From Methylomonas sp. LW13 (GTDB taxonomy: Bacteria > Pseudomonadota > Gammaproteobacteria > Methylococcales > Methylomonadaceae): a DNA stretch of 64,000 nucleotides. A program made the position numbers and the translations under genes. Shown here in pieces: positions 8,237 through 19,087 of the stretch. Where the stretch lies: contig NZ_CP033381.1 in the NCBI RefSeq assembly GCF_016865255.1, positions 434,001 to 498,000 on the forward strand. Reading direction: 5' to 3'. The notes under the pieces are model-generated. The model saw only the letters and a program-made list of their open reading frames with translations. It was not told where the DNA came from and made no database searches. Positions within the stretch are counted from its first letter, which is position 1; each line of letters begins with the position of its first letter.

Positions 8237-8865
8237 GGTGAATGAGCAGGTTGGCCTTCTTTTACCGAACCCGGTGGCTCAGTCTAAGAATAAGTTGCTA
8301 ACCAAAATGTGAGGCTGACAGAAGTGCGAAATCAACAACGCTCTTTGTTGTTTAGGAACAGTCCGAGGGGAGAACTTTTCCGAGAGTTTGGGCGGAATCG
8401 CCCATTAGCTCAACATCGCACTTCGGCTTCAGTGACCGCAGTGGAATGGATAGTCACCTAATAGCGTTTATGTCTGTACGACCTGAGCTGGTCTTGCGTA
8501 GCCTCGATGCAGCGTTAGCGGAATCGAGGGGCTCTTCTGACCGTTATCAGACGAACATCGACAATTGAAAGGCGTTGGTCTTCGAATCCTCGATTTCATC
8601 GAGGCTACTTGCTAGTGTTCTACTAACAATAAGCTACTAATAAGACTAGCTTCACACCTTGTTATTAATAACTCGCTGCAACATTAACTAGTAGGGATAC
8701 CGAAATATGTATCCTAAATAACAACCACTAGTTCATATATGTTTATTTAGCACTCCGCTATCTACTGTTAACAGAAAAATCACCTTATTGACCAATAACG
8801 AATGCTGCAATACACTATATGTGTTTGTTTTTATTGTATTATTTAATTTTAAAAAGGTAATTGCT
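8237..8865. other. Long intergenic region with repeat hairpins and AT-rich right half
   Basis: 629 bp with no supportable gene. The left part (8237-8480) is of normal composition with no recognised element. Two related hairpins lie at 8499-8604. From about 8600 the DNA becomes clearly AT-rich and leads into the orphan gene at 8866, marking the edge of a probable acquired segment. Confidence 0.5.
8499..8604. repeat. Pair of REP-like hairpins with CCTCGAT/ATCGAGG arms
   Basis: CCTCGAT (8502-8508) pairs with ATCGAGG (8523-8529). A second copy of the same arms at 8588-8594 and 8598-8604 has a three-base loop. The unit resembles the short palindromic intergenic repeats scattered in gammaproteobacterial chromosomes. 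Confidence 0.55.
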
Positions 8866-9309
8866 ATGGCTTTCTTAACCAAGGTTCTGAATAAAAATGT
8901 TAAACATCCATTCTGTTCTTGGAAAACCGCCTGTCTGAATTCTGAAGCATTTTCGCATATCAATGGAGCAGGCCCATTCGAAGAATATACTTGGAATGGA
9001 GATTATCTGGATGCAGAGCCAAGCGCTGGTTACGCAGAAAATATACATGAACGACATAAAGGGCTACAAGTTGAGCTGTATGAAGATAAAATTGCAATAA
9101 CCTTAGTGAAATCTGGCTATGGTTTTGTTAAAGGTTACATGTATCCTAAAGAATACTTTTCGTTAGTTGAAGATCAAGTATTCAAAGTAAAGCTTGAAAA
9201 ATATGAGAATGGGGAGCGTATTAGAGAGCATCTATCAAAATTACAACAGCTTAAAAGTGAATATCCAAAAGAGATTTTTAATTTAATTAAAAAAATCTCA
9301 AATAATTAA
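8866..9309 (+). CDS. Orphan protein in AT-rich islet
   Basis: 147 residues, not recognised. I chose the ATG at 8866 because AAAGG sits 9 nt upstream; the longer frame from 8788 adds a hydrophobic, AT-encoded stretch without a ribosome site. The protein is soluble, rich in Lys, Glu and Tyr, and ends in a helical tail (EHLSKLQQLKSEYPKEIFNLIKKI). Base composition is far more AT-rich than either neighbour, which points to horizontal acquisition. No toxin-antitoxin or phage motif is recognisable. Flanking repeat hairpins on both sides support a transferred cassette. Confidence 0.55.
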   Translation: MAFLTKVLNKNVKHPFCSWKTACLNSEAFSHINGAGPFEEYTWNGDYLDAEPSAGYAENIHERHKGLQVELYEDKIAITLVKSGYGFVKGYMYPKEYFSLVEDQVFKVKLEKYENGERIREHLSKLQQLKSEYPKEIFNLIKKISNN

Positions 9310-9323
9310 CCCTTCAGGGCCGT

Positions 9324-9396
9324 TGGCTGGGTGGAGAGCCAGCGATACTCAGCTTTAATGGCTTCTAGCTGGGTTTCATTATCATTCAACCCAGCC
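9324..9396. repeat. REP-like inverted repeat, GGCTGGGT/ACCCAGCC
   Basis: GGCTGGGT at 9324-9331 and ACCCAGCC at 9389-9396 form the outer arms, with a second AGCTGGGT half-site between. The rest of 9310-9532 contains no gene. The element follows directly after the AT-rich orphan gene. Confidence 0.5.
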
Positions 9397-9532
9397 TACT
9401 TCCACAAACCAGATTCAGATTAGTATCCATTAGCGGTCATTGGGAAGCTCAACTGACTGTCGCTTTAGGCTCGACTACCGATTTTAACGCCTCAAAATCA
9501 ACGACTTTGGATCGAATCGTCTGCAAGATTAT

Positions 9533-10108
9533 TTAATCGATACGGTTTATCAGTAACTTTTCCGCTTGCCGAAAATTCAAACCCAAAATACCCGATTTTT
9601 GCATGGATTGCTTCAGCGAATAGGCCAGCGTCGCGGCAAGTACTCGGGAATAGTAAGGCAGGGTTTCCATATAGACCGGCAATACATCGTCGATTTTTTC
9701 GGCTTGTTGCAGTGTCTGTTCCAGTTGCCGGCGCTGATCCGCAATCTCTTGGATAAACGCACCGTCATTGGCGCAAGCCTCGGATAAGGCCAAAGTCCAG
9801 GTTAAATCCGACTGCAATTCGCAAGTGCCTATGAATCGGCCGGACTGGCTTGACAGCCATTGTTCCGGGGCAATCAACGACAGGCGGTATTGCTCATCCT
9901 TAAAATACATCCAATACGCTTGCCCCGTGGTCGGTTTAAACCGAATTTGGCTATTGAGAACAAACAGAGAGGTAAATAAATCGCTGCTGATCTGCTGAAT
10001 GGTTTTGGCGGGGGCAATCAGCTGCTTTTTGGCTTGCTGCAAACTTTCCAATACAGCAACAGCTCCCTTTCCCTGAGGATTGGCCGGTTTAATTGTTAAA
10101 TTCATCAT
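9533..10108 (-). CDS. Conserved hypothetical protein, possibly DUF2452 family
   Basis: 191 residues without signal peptide or membrane segment. The NPQGKG motif near the N-terminus (residues 9-14) and the following LESLQQAKKQLIAPAKTI helix match what I remember of the DUF2452 family of unknown function; I am not certain of the family number. The middle is probably a beta-rich domain (YWMYFKDEQYRLSLIAPEQW, FIGTCELQSDLTWTL) and the C-terminus is helical. That central part reads like a small sensory or binding fold. It is monocistronic; a C-terminal truncation is not apparent. Confidence 0.65.
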   Translation of the reverse strand: MMNLTIKPANPQGKGAVAVLESLQQAKKQLIAPAKTIQQISSDLFTSLFVLNSQIRFKPTTGQAYWMYFKDEQYRLSLIAPEQWLSSQSGRFIGTCELQSDLTWTLALSEACANDGAFIQEIADQRRQLEQTLQQAEKIDDVLPVYMETLPYYSRVLAATLAYSLKQSMQKSGILGLNFRQAEKLLINRID

Positions 10109-10190
10109 TCCAAGTATTCGCTAAGTTTACAAAAACAGTATCCAGCAGGTTTAATCAACGCAGAGAATTCGAACGATCATTGATGGTTTT

Positions 10191-10229
10191 CCCCTCATCC
10201 TAGCCTTCTCCCGGAGGGAGAAGGAGAGT
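10191..10229. repeat. Intergenic hairpin repeat CCTTCTCCC/GGGAGAAGG
   Basis: A perfect 9-bp inverted repeat (10204-10212 and 10216-10224) with a three-base loop, preceded by CCCCTCATCCTAG. This is a common proteobacterial intergenic repeat. It lies downstream of the photolyase operon on the minus strand and could help end its transcript. Confidence 0.55.
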
Positions 10230-10289
10230 TTATATCACGCCTATAGCGATGAATCACCGAGCGGCGGCAATCGGGTATAGTCTTTGTTT

Positions 10290-11819
10290 TCAAAGCCTTT
10301 CCAAATCCTCTAACACTGTTTCCGCGCGCCGGGCTATCGCCTCAAGCTCAGCCGCCGCAAACCGGTCCAGATTGCGATAGACCATACTCAGGCGCGAGTT
10401 GTGATTTAGCTTGTCGCGATGGCGGATAAAAAAATCCCAGTACAGCGCATTGAATGGACAGGCTCGCTCGCCAGTGCGGGCTTTTTTGTCGTAGTGGCAG
10501 CCCTTGCAATAATCGCTCATCCGGTCGATGTACGCGGCGCTGGATACATAAGGTTTGGTGGCCAGTAAGCCGCCATCGGCAAACTGGCTCATGCCCAGCG
10601 TGTTGGGCAATTCCACCCATTCAAAGGCGTCGATATACACGCCCAGATACCAACGATGCACGGCTTCCGGTGCCAGGCCCGCCAGTAGGGCGAAATTGCC
10701 GATTACCATTAGCCGCTGGATGTGGTGAGCGTAAGCATATTGCAGCGATTGGCCGGTGGCTGCTGCCAGACAATTCATCCGGGTTTCGCCGGTCCAGAAC
10801 CAGACGGGTAATGGTCGGTCATGGTCGAAATAATTGTGCGCGGCATAGTCCGGCATCTTTGCCCAATACACGCCGCGCACATATTCGCGCCAACCGAGAA
10901 TCTGCCGGATGAAGCCTTCGGCTGCCGCCAGTGGCGCATGGCCTTGGCGATAAGCCTGTTCGGCGCGTTCGACCACTTCACGCGGATTGAGCATTTTGGT
11001 GTTCAGCGCAAACGACAGCAGCGAATGAAACAGCCGCCAACTGCGCCGGCTCATCGCATCCTGAAAATCGCCGAACTGCGGCAGGCCGTCGGCGATAAAG
11101 GTGTCTAGTTGTTGCAAGGCTTCGGTGCGATTCAGCGGCCAGCGGAAATCATCGGCGTCGGCTACGCCGAAACTATTCACGCCAGCCGCGAGGATGCTTT
11201 GCCAAATTGCTGTGTGGTAGTGGCGGGGCCGAGTGTCAGTGGGTATCGGCGGCGTGCCGGGCCAGGCTTTGCGGTTGTCGTGGTCGTAATTCCATTGTCC
11301 ACCCATCGGGCGCTGATTGTCTGCCAGTAACACCCGGTGTTTGACGCGCATGCGCCGATAGAACATTTCCATCAGCCAATGCGGCCGAGAGCCAAACAGC
11401 TCTGCGGCTTCCTCGCGCTGGCTATAGAAATGCTCACTGTCGCAGGCTCGGTTGCTGATGGCCAACTGTTGGCAATAGCTGCGCAATTGCTGATCCAAAC
11501 GCCATTCGTCGGGGAGTTGGTATTCCAAATGCTTAACCCGATACTGCGTAATCAACGCATCCAAATTGGCAGTCAGCGATTGGCGGTTGCCGCTATCGTC
11601 AATTGGCAGGTAGTGCACGCGATGGCCTTGGGCCGACAAATGCTGAGCAAAATCGCGCATTGCCGCAAAAATGCCGATGATTTTTTGCGCATGATGCAAG
11701 ACGTAATCGGTTTCCTGGCGGATTTCCATCAGCGTATAAACCACGTCGCCATTGGTTTGCCCAAACCAGCTGTGCCGCGGATTTAACTGGTCGCCCAGAA
11801 TGAGCCGCAAGGTCGTCAT
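10290..11819 (-). CDS. Iron-sulfur bacterial cryptochrome/photolyase (FeS-BCP, PhrB-like)
   Basis: 509 residues from the ATG at 11819, which overlaps the stop of the DUF2256 gene by four bases; the longer frame to 11894 runs into that gene. The N-terminus ([17 protein letters not shown]) and the FAD-binding C-terminal half are typical of the photolyase-related family that repairs (6-4) lesions or acts as a cryptochrome. Four Cys fall at residues 350, 438, 441 and 454, the numbering I recall for the [4Fe-4S] ligands of Agrobacterium PhrB. Expected cofactors are FAD, a 4Fe-4S cluster and a lumazine antenna. Last gene of a four-gene light/DNA-repair operon. Confidence 0.92.
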   Translation of the reverse strand: MTTLRLILGDQLNPRHSWFGQTNGDVVYTLMEIRQETDYVLHHAQKIIGIFAAMRDFAQHLSAQGHRVHYLPIDDSGNRQSLTANLDALITQYRVKHLEYQLPDEWRLDQQLRSYCQQLAISNRACDSEHFYSQREEAAELFGSRPHWLMEMFYRRMRVKHRVLLADNQRPMGGQWNYDHDNRKAWPGTPPIPTDTRPRHYHTAIWQSILAAGVNSFGVADADDFRWPLNRTEALQQLDTFIADGLPQFGDFQDAMSRRSWRLFHSLLSFALNTKMLNPREVVERAEQAYRQGHAPLAAAEGFIRQILGWREYVRGVYWAKMPDYAAHNYFDHDRPLPVWFWTGETRMNCLAAATGQSLQYAYAHHIQRLMVIGNFALLAGLAPEAVHRWYLGVYIDAFEWVELPNTLGMSQFADGGLLATKPYVSSAAYIDRMSDYCKGCHYDKKARTGERACPFNALYWDFFIRHRDKLNHNSRLSMVYRNLDRFAAAELEAIARRAETVLEDLERL

Positions 11820-11965
11820 GCGGTTTTCGCCGTGCCGCGTTGCCGGCGGCAACGCTCTGAACAATATTTCACCGTATCCCAGTCTCGGGCCCATTTTTTA
11901 CGCCACAAGAAGGGGCGACCGCAGACTGCGCAGAGCTTGGCAGGCAGCAAGGCTTTTTGGTGCAT
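11816..11965 (-). CDS. DUF2256 zinc-ribbon small protein
   Basis: 49 residues. It carries Cys12-x2-Cys15 and Cys35-x3-Cys39, a likely zinc ribbon, in a strongly basic protein ([10 protein letters not shown] tail). The CxVCGRPFxWRKKW... WDxVxYCSxRC pattern is characteristic of DUF2256, whose genes often sit next to photolyase/cryptochrome genes. The start overlaps the upstream photolyase stop by one base (TAATG) and the stop overlaps the downstream photolyase start (ATGA), so it is translated as part of that operon. Function is unknown; association with the photolyases is inferred from context. Confidence 0.85.
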   Translation of the reverse strand: MHQKALLPAKLCAVCGRPFLWRKKWARDWDTVKYCSERCRRQRGTAKTA

Positions 11966-13488
11966 TAAAAATCCAGCTGGGTTTGTACCCAGTCGCCGGC
12001 TGCGGCTTGGGTTGGTCGGCGGCGGGTGGGCTGCTTTCGCGAGCCGTGTTTCTCGACGATAGCCGCCTTGGCGGCTTTCACGTCGGCGCGGCCTCGCACT
12101 TGGTAAAGACGGGTTTTGGCCTGCCGGGTAGCGGATTCCAGATCGACCAGCGGTTCGGCAATATCCACACCGACCCTCACGCCGCATTGTTGTTGCAGTT
12201 TTACCGGCATCCGCCAGGGTTCGAATAGCCATTCTTTGGGCACGCTGCGTAAGGCCGGCAGCCAATGTCTGACAAAATGGCCGTGCGGATCATGGTCGCG
12301 GGCCTGTTTGATCGGGTTATACACCCGCGTGGTGTTAATGCCGGTGGTGCCGGCCTGCATTTGCATCTGGCTCCAGTGGATGCCGGGTTCGTAATCCAGA
12401 AACTGCCGGGCCAGCCAAGTGCCGACCGGTTGCCAATGCAGCCACAGCGGATAACTCGCTACCGATACCAGCATCGCCCGCATGCGGAAGTTCAGCCAAC
12501 CGGTTTGCTGTAGCATCGCCACACAGGCATCGACCAACGGCCAACCCGTCTGGCCTGCGCTTAAGGCCTGAAAATGCACCGGATTCCAGTCCGCTTCGCG
12601 CAGGCCGTCATAGCCGCGATGCAGATTGGTAAACTCCAGTTCCGGTTCGCTCTCCAGCTTTTGCATGAAGTGGCAATGCCAATACAAGCGGCTGATGAAG
12701 GCCGTCAAACCGGCACGACGGGCATCGCCGCGCGGTAAAGCAGCCAACTGGCGGCGGGTGGCTTGCACGATCTCCCGTAAACTCAAACAGCCGAAGGCCA
12801 AATAAGCAGAAAGCCGCGAACAGGCCGTTGGTGCGGACAAGGGCGAGGAGATGCCGCCTCGGTAAGAGTTGCAACGAGCGAATAGAAAATCGCGCAAGGT
12901 TTCGATGCCTTGGCGGCGGCCGCCCAGTTGTCTTAGCGGCAGGTCGGGCTGAAGTAAGCCCAGAGCTTGCGGATCGGGCAAGATCGGCGGTTGAGGTGCT
13001 GCTAGCCAATCAGAAGAGGGAGGTTCCAGGCAGGGTTCCGCCATCAGCGCTTCCCAATGCGCTTTCCACAAGTCTCGATTTTGCAAGCGCCGCACCACAC
13101 CGAATTGCGCAAATTCATACCATTTTAAGCTGCGCGCCCGGCACCAGCGTTGCACGGCCAAGTCGCGCTGAAAGCTCAGCCAGTTGCCGGTTTCCTGATG
13201 CGAATACACAGCCAGGAAGGGCGCTTCCTGCCAAAGCCGGTCCAATACTTCCAGCGCCTCGCCCACTTCGATACGCAAACCGCCGCCGCGTTTACGCAAG
13301 GCTATGTCCAAATCAAGCAGGCTTTCGCGTAGAAATTGGTAGTGTTGCGTGGCAACGTCGTCGGCCGCCCACAAGCTGGGTTCGATGATGAACAAACACA
13401 GCACCGGCGCGTTGCGGCTGGCGTAAAGCAGCGGTGCATGGTCGTGTACCCGCAGATCGCGCTTGAACCAGACCAGGTTGTAGCTCAT
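11965..13488 (-). CDS. Photolyase/cryptochrome family protein (class I-like, FAD-binding)
   Basis: 507 residues. The N-terminal photolyase alpha/beta domain begins [17 protein letters not shown]. The helical FAD-binding domain spans about residues 200-470, with the conserved block WLPALRSVP and, before it, [26 protein letters not shown], equivalent to the flavin loop of class I CPD photolyases; the Asn in VYNP is retained. Predicted to reverse UV-induced pyrimidine dimers with blue light, or to act as a light sensor. Sequence alone does not separate these. The basic C-terminal tail is longer than in E. coli PhrB. It is followed within the operon by DUF2256 and the FeS photolyase. Confidence 0.85.
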   Translation of the reverse strand: MSYNLVWFKRDLRVHDHAPLLYASRNAPVLCLFIIEPSLWAADDVATQHYQFLRESLLDLDIALRKRGGGLRIEVGEALEVLDRLWQEAPFLAVYSHQETGNWLSFQRDLAVQRWCRARSLKWYEFAQFGVVRRLQNRDLWKAHWEALMAEPCLEPPSSDWLAAPQPPILPDPQALGLLQPDLPLRQLGGRRQGIETLRDFLFARCNSYRGGISSPLSAPTACSRLSAYLAFGCLSLREIVQATRRQLAALPRGDARRAGLTAFISRLYWHCHFMQKLESEPELEFTNLHRGYDGLREADWNPVHFQALSAGQTGWPLVDACVAMLQQTGWLNFRMRAMLVSVASYPLWLHWQPVGTWLARQFLDYEPGIHWSQMQMQAGTTGINTTRVYNPIKQARDHDPHGHFVRHWLPALRSVPKEWLFEPWRMPVKLQQQCGVRVGVDIAEPLVDLESATRQAKTRLYQVRGRADVKAAKAAIVEKHGSRKQPTRRRPTQAAAGDWVQTQLDF

Positions 13489-13491
13489 CGC

Positions 13492-13728
13492 TTAATGCCA
13501 GCCCTGGCGCCAGCTGTTGGTGTCGCGTAAATCCCGCCACGGCATGATTTGCACCCTTTTGCTAAACACTGCCTCCAGTTCGATCATTTCCAACGGCGCG
13601 TCAGGGTCGTCCGGCAGCAGTAATTTACTGACGATAAAGTGTTTTTCTTTGTGTTGCGGTGCAACGGCGGTCCATTTGCTGAGCAGTAATTTGTTCGGAT
13701 TCAGCCTGGGTGATTTGGCGGTCGGCAT
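13492..13728 (-). CDS. Small Trp-rich protein (TIGR02450/DUF2389 family)
   Basis: 78 residues. The pattern NPNKLLLSKWTAV... KEKHFIVSKL... LEAVFSKRVQIMPWRDLRD... WRQGW matches the conserved small Trp-rich family of unknown function. It ends 3 bp before the photolyase start and is probably the first gene of the operon. Frequent neighbourhood of this family with photolyase genes suggests a role in the light response, but no catalytic residue is visible. Confidence 0.85.
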   Translation of the reverse strand: MPTAKSPRLNPNKLLLSKWTAVAPQHKEKHFIVSKLLLPDDPDAPLEMIELEAVFSKRVQIMPWRDLRDTNSWRQGWH

Positions 13729-13808
13729 GGCTTGGTCTGCTTAAGGAATATAGCTTCCGAGCATACCAGCCGATCCCGAAATGGCGAGATCGGCGCCATG
13801 CCGAAGAA

Positions 13809-14942
13809 TCAATTTCCTGGCTGTAAGGTTACTTCGACTTCCCGCTTATTGCCGTTATTGACGACCTGGATTTTCACGACATCGCCAACCTTCTGGTCGT
13901 CCAGGCGGGCGAACAGTTTTGAGAGCGTATCGACGTCCTTACCGTTAATGGCGACGATGATGTCGCCCGGCACCATCCCGTTGGCAGTTATCGATACGCC
14001 TTGTAAACCGGCTTTCTCGGCCGCCGAACCGGGTTGCACTCGCAATACCGCGACGCCGGCCGTGCCGGTCAAAGCCGCCAATTGCTCGTTCATCTGTTGG
14101 TCTATTTCGATACCCAGGGCCGGGCGGATGTATTTGCCTTGTTTAATCAGTTCCGGCACCACCCGCATCACCGTATCCACCGGCACCGCGAAGCCGATGC
14201 CTGCCGAGGCGCCGCTCGGGCTGTAGATTGCCGTATTGATGCCGATCAGCCTACCAGCGGAATCCAGCAGCGGGCCGCCGGAGTTGCCGGGATTAATGGC
14301 CGCGTCAGTTTGAATTAAATGTTCGACGGCCGGACCTTCCTGACCGCCCAGGGAGCGGTCCAGCGCGGAGACGATACCGCCGGTCAAAGTCCAGTCCAAA
14401 CCAAATGGGTTACCGATAGCGAACACTTTCTGCCCGACTTTCAGATCGCGGCTGGTGCCGACCGGTACCGGCGGCGGCCGTTTGAAGCCGACGCCGATCT
14501 TCAACACCGCAATGTCATGCACCTGGCTGGCGCCGACCAGAGTGGCCTTGTAATCGCGGCCGTCGGCCAGTTTTACCGTGGCTTCGTTGGCGCCGGCGAT
14601 GACGTGGAAATTGGTCACCACGTGGCCGGCTTCGTCCCAGATAAATCCGGAACCGGTACCCTTTGGCACTGAAAATACGTCGCGGGTCCAGACATTGCGC
14701 ACCAGCGCGGCGGTGCTGATGTAAACCACCGAATCTCGCGATTTTTCGAACAGTTCGATGGTGCTTTTTTCGTCCGCTGCCAAGTCGCCGCGCGCGGCGA
14801 CGGTTCTGACCGGGGCGGATTCGGTCGCCGGTGCTCCCGGCTGCCAATGCCAAAGCAATATCAGCGCTGCGGCGACTGCACCGGCGGCGAATACACGTTT
14901 AATGAATACATCGGGCGAATCGGGATGATTGGGATGTTGCAT
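13809..14942 (-). CDS. HtrA/Deg-family serine protease with one PDZ domain
   Basis: 377 residues, preceded by a GGAG ribosome site. One N-terminal membrane anchor (about residues 15-35) leaves the rest in the periplasm, as in DegS. Trypsin-like domain with catalytic His113 (NFHV), Asp143 (HDIAVL) and Ser221 (GNSGGP). A single PDZ domain covers about residues 280-370. It should cleave misfolded or specific envelope proteins. The single PDZ and membrane anchor are DegS-like, but the sigma-E pathway partners are not in this window, so a simple periplasmic quality-control protease is equally possible. Monocistronic. Confidence 0.92.
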   Translation of the reverse strand: MQHPNHPDSPDVFIKRVFAAGAVAAALILLWHWQPGAPATESAPVRTVAARGDLAADEKSTIELFEKSRDSVVYISTAALVRNVWTRDVFSVPKGTGSGFIWDEAGHVVTNFHVIAGANEATVKLADGRDYKATLVGASQVHDIAVLKIGVGFKRPPPVPVGTSRDLKVGQKVFAIGNPFGLDWTLTGGIVSALDRSLGGQEGPAVEHLIQTDAAINPGNSGGPLLDSAGRLIGINTAIYSPSGASAGIGFAVPVDTVMRVVPELIKQGKYIRPALGIEIDQQMNEQLAALTGTAGVAVLRVQPGSAAEKAGLQGVSITANGMVPGDIIVAINGKDVDTLSKLFARLDDQKVGDVVKIQVVNNGNKREVEVTLQPGN

Positions 14943-15188
14943 GTCGGCCTCCGGTTTGTTGGTTCCTACCCAGAATCGTGCGAACAGATCAATACTGTTT
15001 TAAACGGCGGCAGCGCGGGATATTCAATTCCACTGAGCCGCTACGACGGCAAAATGGGAGCGCGTTTAGCAAATTTCAAGCGAGTCAGATACGTGTGTTT
15101 TTAATCAACAGTGGATTTAGGAACTATCGTCAATTCGCAAAGTCTCGAAAACGCCTGGATCGTTTGCTACTGGATAGGAGTGATCATC

Positions 15189-15455
15189 ATGAAACGAGTT
15201 AAAAACACGATAAAACTCGCCATATTTGCCGTTTTGAGTATGGGATTAACAGGTGCCGCTATTGCGGAACATCATGAAAATGCCACGCTCAAAGCGCCAT
15301 TGCAAACCGAGGAAGAATCTGAAGTGGAGCTTTACGATTACCACTCGGGTGTGACGTATACCGGTACGCTACAACGTTTTATGTTTCATCGGCATTTGGA
15401 AAATGTAGCCGAAGAGCCCGAGAATAGACATTCAGAATCGACGCAAATAAAGTAA
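15189..15455 (+). CDS. Small exported protein, unknown
   Basis: 88 residues from the ATG at 15189, with AGGAGT about 8 nt upstream; the longer frame to 15111 has no ribosome site. A cleavable signal peptide spans about residues 1-26 (KRVKNTIKLAIFAVLSMGLTGAAIAE). The mature 60 residues are acidic and His-containing (HHENATLK, MFHRHLENV), with one YDYHSGVTYTG motif. No Cys and no known domain. It could be a small periplasmic metal-binding or stress protein. Monocistronic. Confidence 0.65.
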   Translation: MKRVKNTIKLAIFAVLSMGLTGAAIAEHHENATLKAPLQTEEESEVELYDYHSGVTYTGTLQRFMFHRHLENVAEEPENRHSESTQIK

Positions 15456-15661
15456 ACAGGCTGTGTAATTGAGAGTTGAAGACAGTTTAGGCAGGCATAA
15501 TCAATAAAAAAGCCTGCTCGCCAAAGCATAAAAGAGTTAAGAGGGTTGTTATCAAGGTACTTTACGCATCAATAACTGCAAGCGGATCCAGGCAATCGGC
15601 AGGCAGCTATTCGACACGCTAGCAGATAGGCCAATAGAACAAATTGTTCGGGTCGGATGTA

Positions 15662-17096
<1,435 letters not shown>

Positions 17097-17247
17097 AGTA
17101 ATCAGGCGAAAGATAAAAATCTAAAAAGACGAGCAGCCGGCATAATTGTAGTGGCGAATTCATTTGCCAAAGTAAACAGCTACAAATATATGAAAGCCAT
17201 CCTCACGGCAAACACGCCATTTTACCTTTCGCCTTTAGTCTTTTCTC

Positions 17248-19071
17248 CTAATTAATTTCGACCAGCACCTCATTAGGGTTAACCGCATCACCTTTTGCCA
17301 CATAAATGGCTTTGACGATGCCGGCTATCGGCGCGGTGATCTCGGTTTCCATTTTCATGGCTTCAGTCACCAGCAAAGATTGACCGGCATTGACTTTTTG
17401 ACCTTCCTTGACCAATACGTCGATGATATTGCAGGGCATGCTGGTGACCACATCGCCCGGCTCGCTGGGGCGGCGGCGTTTGCTGGCGATGGCACTTTGC
17501 ACCGCGCCTTGGGCGCCGCCGTCTAGCACGATTTCGTCCAGGGTTTCGATGACGATTTCTTCCGGCATGCCGTCTACGGTGAAGTAAAAATGCCGCAAAC
17601 TCTGGTTTTTCGGGCCTGCGCCAGTCACTTTGACGTGATAGGACTCGCCGTGCAGTGCCACGTTGAATTCGGTGGGGGCTTTTTTCACTTCGGCGGACGC
17701 CGGGGCTTCGTCCAATTCCAAGGGTTCGGCGACCAGACTGTCGGTGGAACGCAGCTCCAGAAATTGTTTACCAATTTCCGGGAACATCGCGAAGCTCAGC
17801 ACGTCTTCGTCATTCATCGCCAGGTGGGCGATTTCGTTGCGCAGATGCTCGAATTCCGGTTTGAGTAAATCTGCAGGACGACACTCGATGACTTCTTCCT
17901 TGCCCACTGCCTTGGCTTGCAGTTGCGGATTGACCGGTGCCGGCGCTTTGCCGTAGCCGCCGTGCATGTAACGCTTCACCTCGTTACTGATGGTTTCATA
18001 GCGCTTGCCGGTCAGCACGTTCAACACGGCCTGGGTGCCGACGATTTGCGAGGTGGGCGTGACTAATGGCGGGTAGCCTAAGTCTTTGCGGACTTCGGGA
18101 ATTTCTTTGTACACCTCGGCCATGCGGTCCAGGGCATTGCGTTCTTTTAACTGGTTGGCCAGGTTGGAGATCATGCCGCCAGGCACTTGAAAGATGTGAA
18201 CGCGGGTGTCGATGCCGGTAAATTCGCTTTCGAAGCGGCGGTATTTTTTTCGTACGTCCAGAAAGTACTGATTCACTGCTTGCAGTTTATCCAAATCCAG
18301 GCCGGTGTCGAAATCAGTGCCGCGGAGAGCGGTGACCAAGGACTCCGTCGGCGGATGGCTGGTGCCGCCGGCCCAAGATGACAGGGCGGTATCGACGTGC
18401 TCACACCCGGCTTCTATGGCTTTGAGTTGACACATTTCCGCTAAGCCAGCCGTAGCATGGCAATGCAAGTGCAGCGGTAAATCGACGGCATCTTTCAGGG
18501 CCTTGATTAATTCGCCGGCAATATAAGGTGTCAACAAGCCCGCCATGTCTTTAATGGCAATCGAATCGCACCCCAAGTCGGCTAAGCCTCTTCCCAATTT
18601 GATAAAACTGGCGATGTCGTGTACCGGACTCGTGGTGTAGCAGATGGTGCCTTGGGCGTGCTTGCCTGCAGTTTTGGTGGCCTCGATAGCGGTTTCCAAG
18701 TTGCGGATGTCATTCAGTGCGTCAAAGATACGGAACACGTCCATGCCGTTGCGCGCGGCCGTTTCGACGAATTTACGCACCACATCGTCGGAATAATGCC
18801 GGTAGCCGAGCAGGTTTTGGCCGCGCAGCAGCATTTGCAGGCGGGTATTGGGCAGCGCGGCTTTCAGTTTGCTTAGCCGTTCCCAGGGGTCTTCCTTTAA
18901 AAAGCGCAGACAGGCGTCGAAGGTGGCGCCGCCCCAGCATTCCAGCGACCAATAGCCGATGTCGTCCAGCATGGCGCAGGCCGGCAGCATGTCTTCGGTG
19001 CGCATGCGGGTGGCGATGAGGGATTGGTGGGCGTCGCGGAGGATAACGTCGGTTACGTAAACTTTGCTCAT
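17248..19071 (-). CDS. pycB: Pyruvate carboxylase subunit B (OadA-type carboxyltransferase with biotinyl domain)
   Basis: 607 residues from the ATG at 19071; the longer frame to 19113 has no ribosome site and overlaps pycA. The carboxyltransferase TIM barrel (about 1-290) begins with TDVILRDAHQSL. The conserved PycB/OadA domain follows. The C-terminal biotinyl domain carries the EAMKMETEI site with biotinylated Lys. It transfers the carboxyl group from biotin to pyruvate, giving oxaloacetate. OadA proteins of sodium-pump decarboxylases look the same, but no oadB/oadG is present and a biotin carboxylase gene lies 16 bp upstream, which supports the two-subunit pyruvate carboxylase reading. Confidence 0.88.
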   Translation of the reverse strand: MSKVYVTDVILRDAHQSLIATRMRTEDMLPACAMLDDIGYWSLECWGGATFDACLRFLKEDPWERLSKLKAALPNTRLQMLLRGQNLLGYRHYSDDVVRKFVETAARNGMDVFRIFDALNDIRNLETAIEATKTAGKHAQGTICYTTSPVHDIASFIKLGRGLADLGCDSIAIKDMAGLLTPYIAGELIKALKDAVDLPLHLHCHATAGLAEMCQLKAIEAGCEHVDTALSSWAGGTSHPPTESLVTALRGTDFDTGLDLDKLQAVNQYFLDVRKKYRRFESEFTGIDTRVHIFQVPGGMISNLANQLKERNALDRMAEVYKEIPEVRKDLGYPPLVTPTSQIVGTQAVLNVLTGKRYETISNEVKRYMHGGYGKAPAPVNPQLQAKAVGKEEVIECRPADLLKPEFEHLRNEIAHLAMNDEDVLSFAMFPEIGKQFLELRSTDSLVAEPLELDEAPASAEVKKAPTEFNVALHGESYHVKVTGAGPKNQSLRHFYFTVDGMPEEIVIETLDEIVLDGGAQGAVQSAIASKRRRPSEPGDVVTSMPCNIIDVLVKEGQKVNAGQSLLVTEAMKMETEITAPIAGIVKAIYVAKGDAVNPNEVLVEIN

Positions 19072-19087
19072 TGGGGTTTCCTTGGGT

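Noticed and set aside
8570..8610. tRNA-like TTCGAATCC near 8581
   Set aside because: The flanks do not fold as a tRNA; the sequence belongs to the CCTCGAT repeat hairpin.
17248..19071. Sodium-pumping oxaloacetate decarboxylase alpha subunit
   Set aside because: No oadB or oadG genes; adjacency to a biotin carboxylase favours pyruvate carboxylase.
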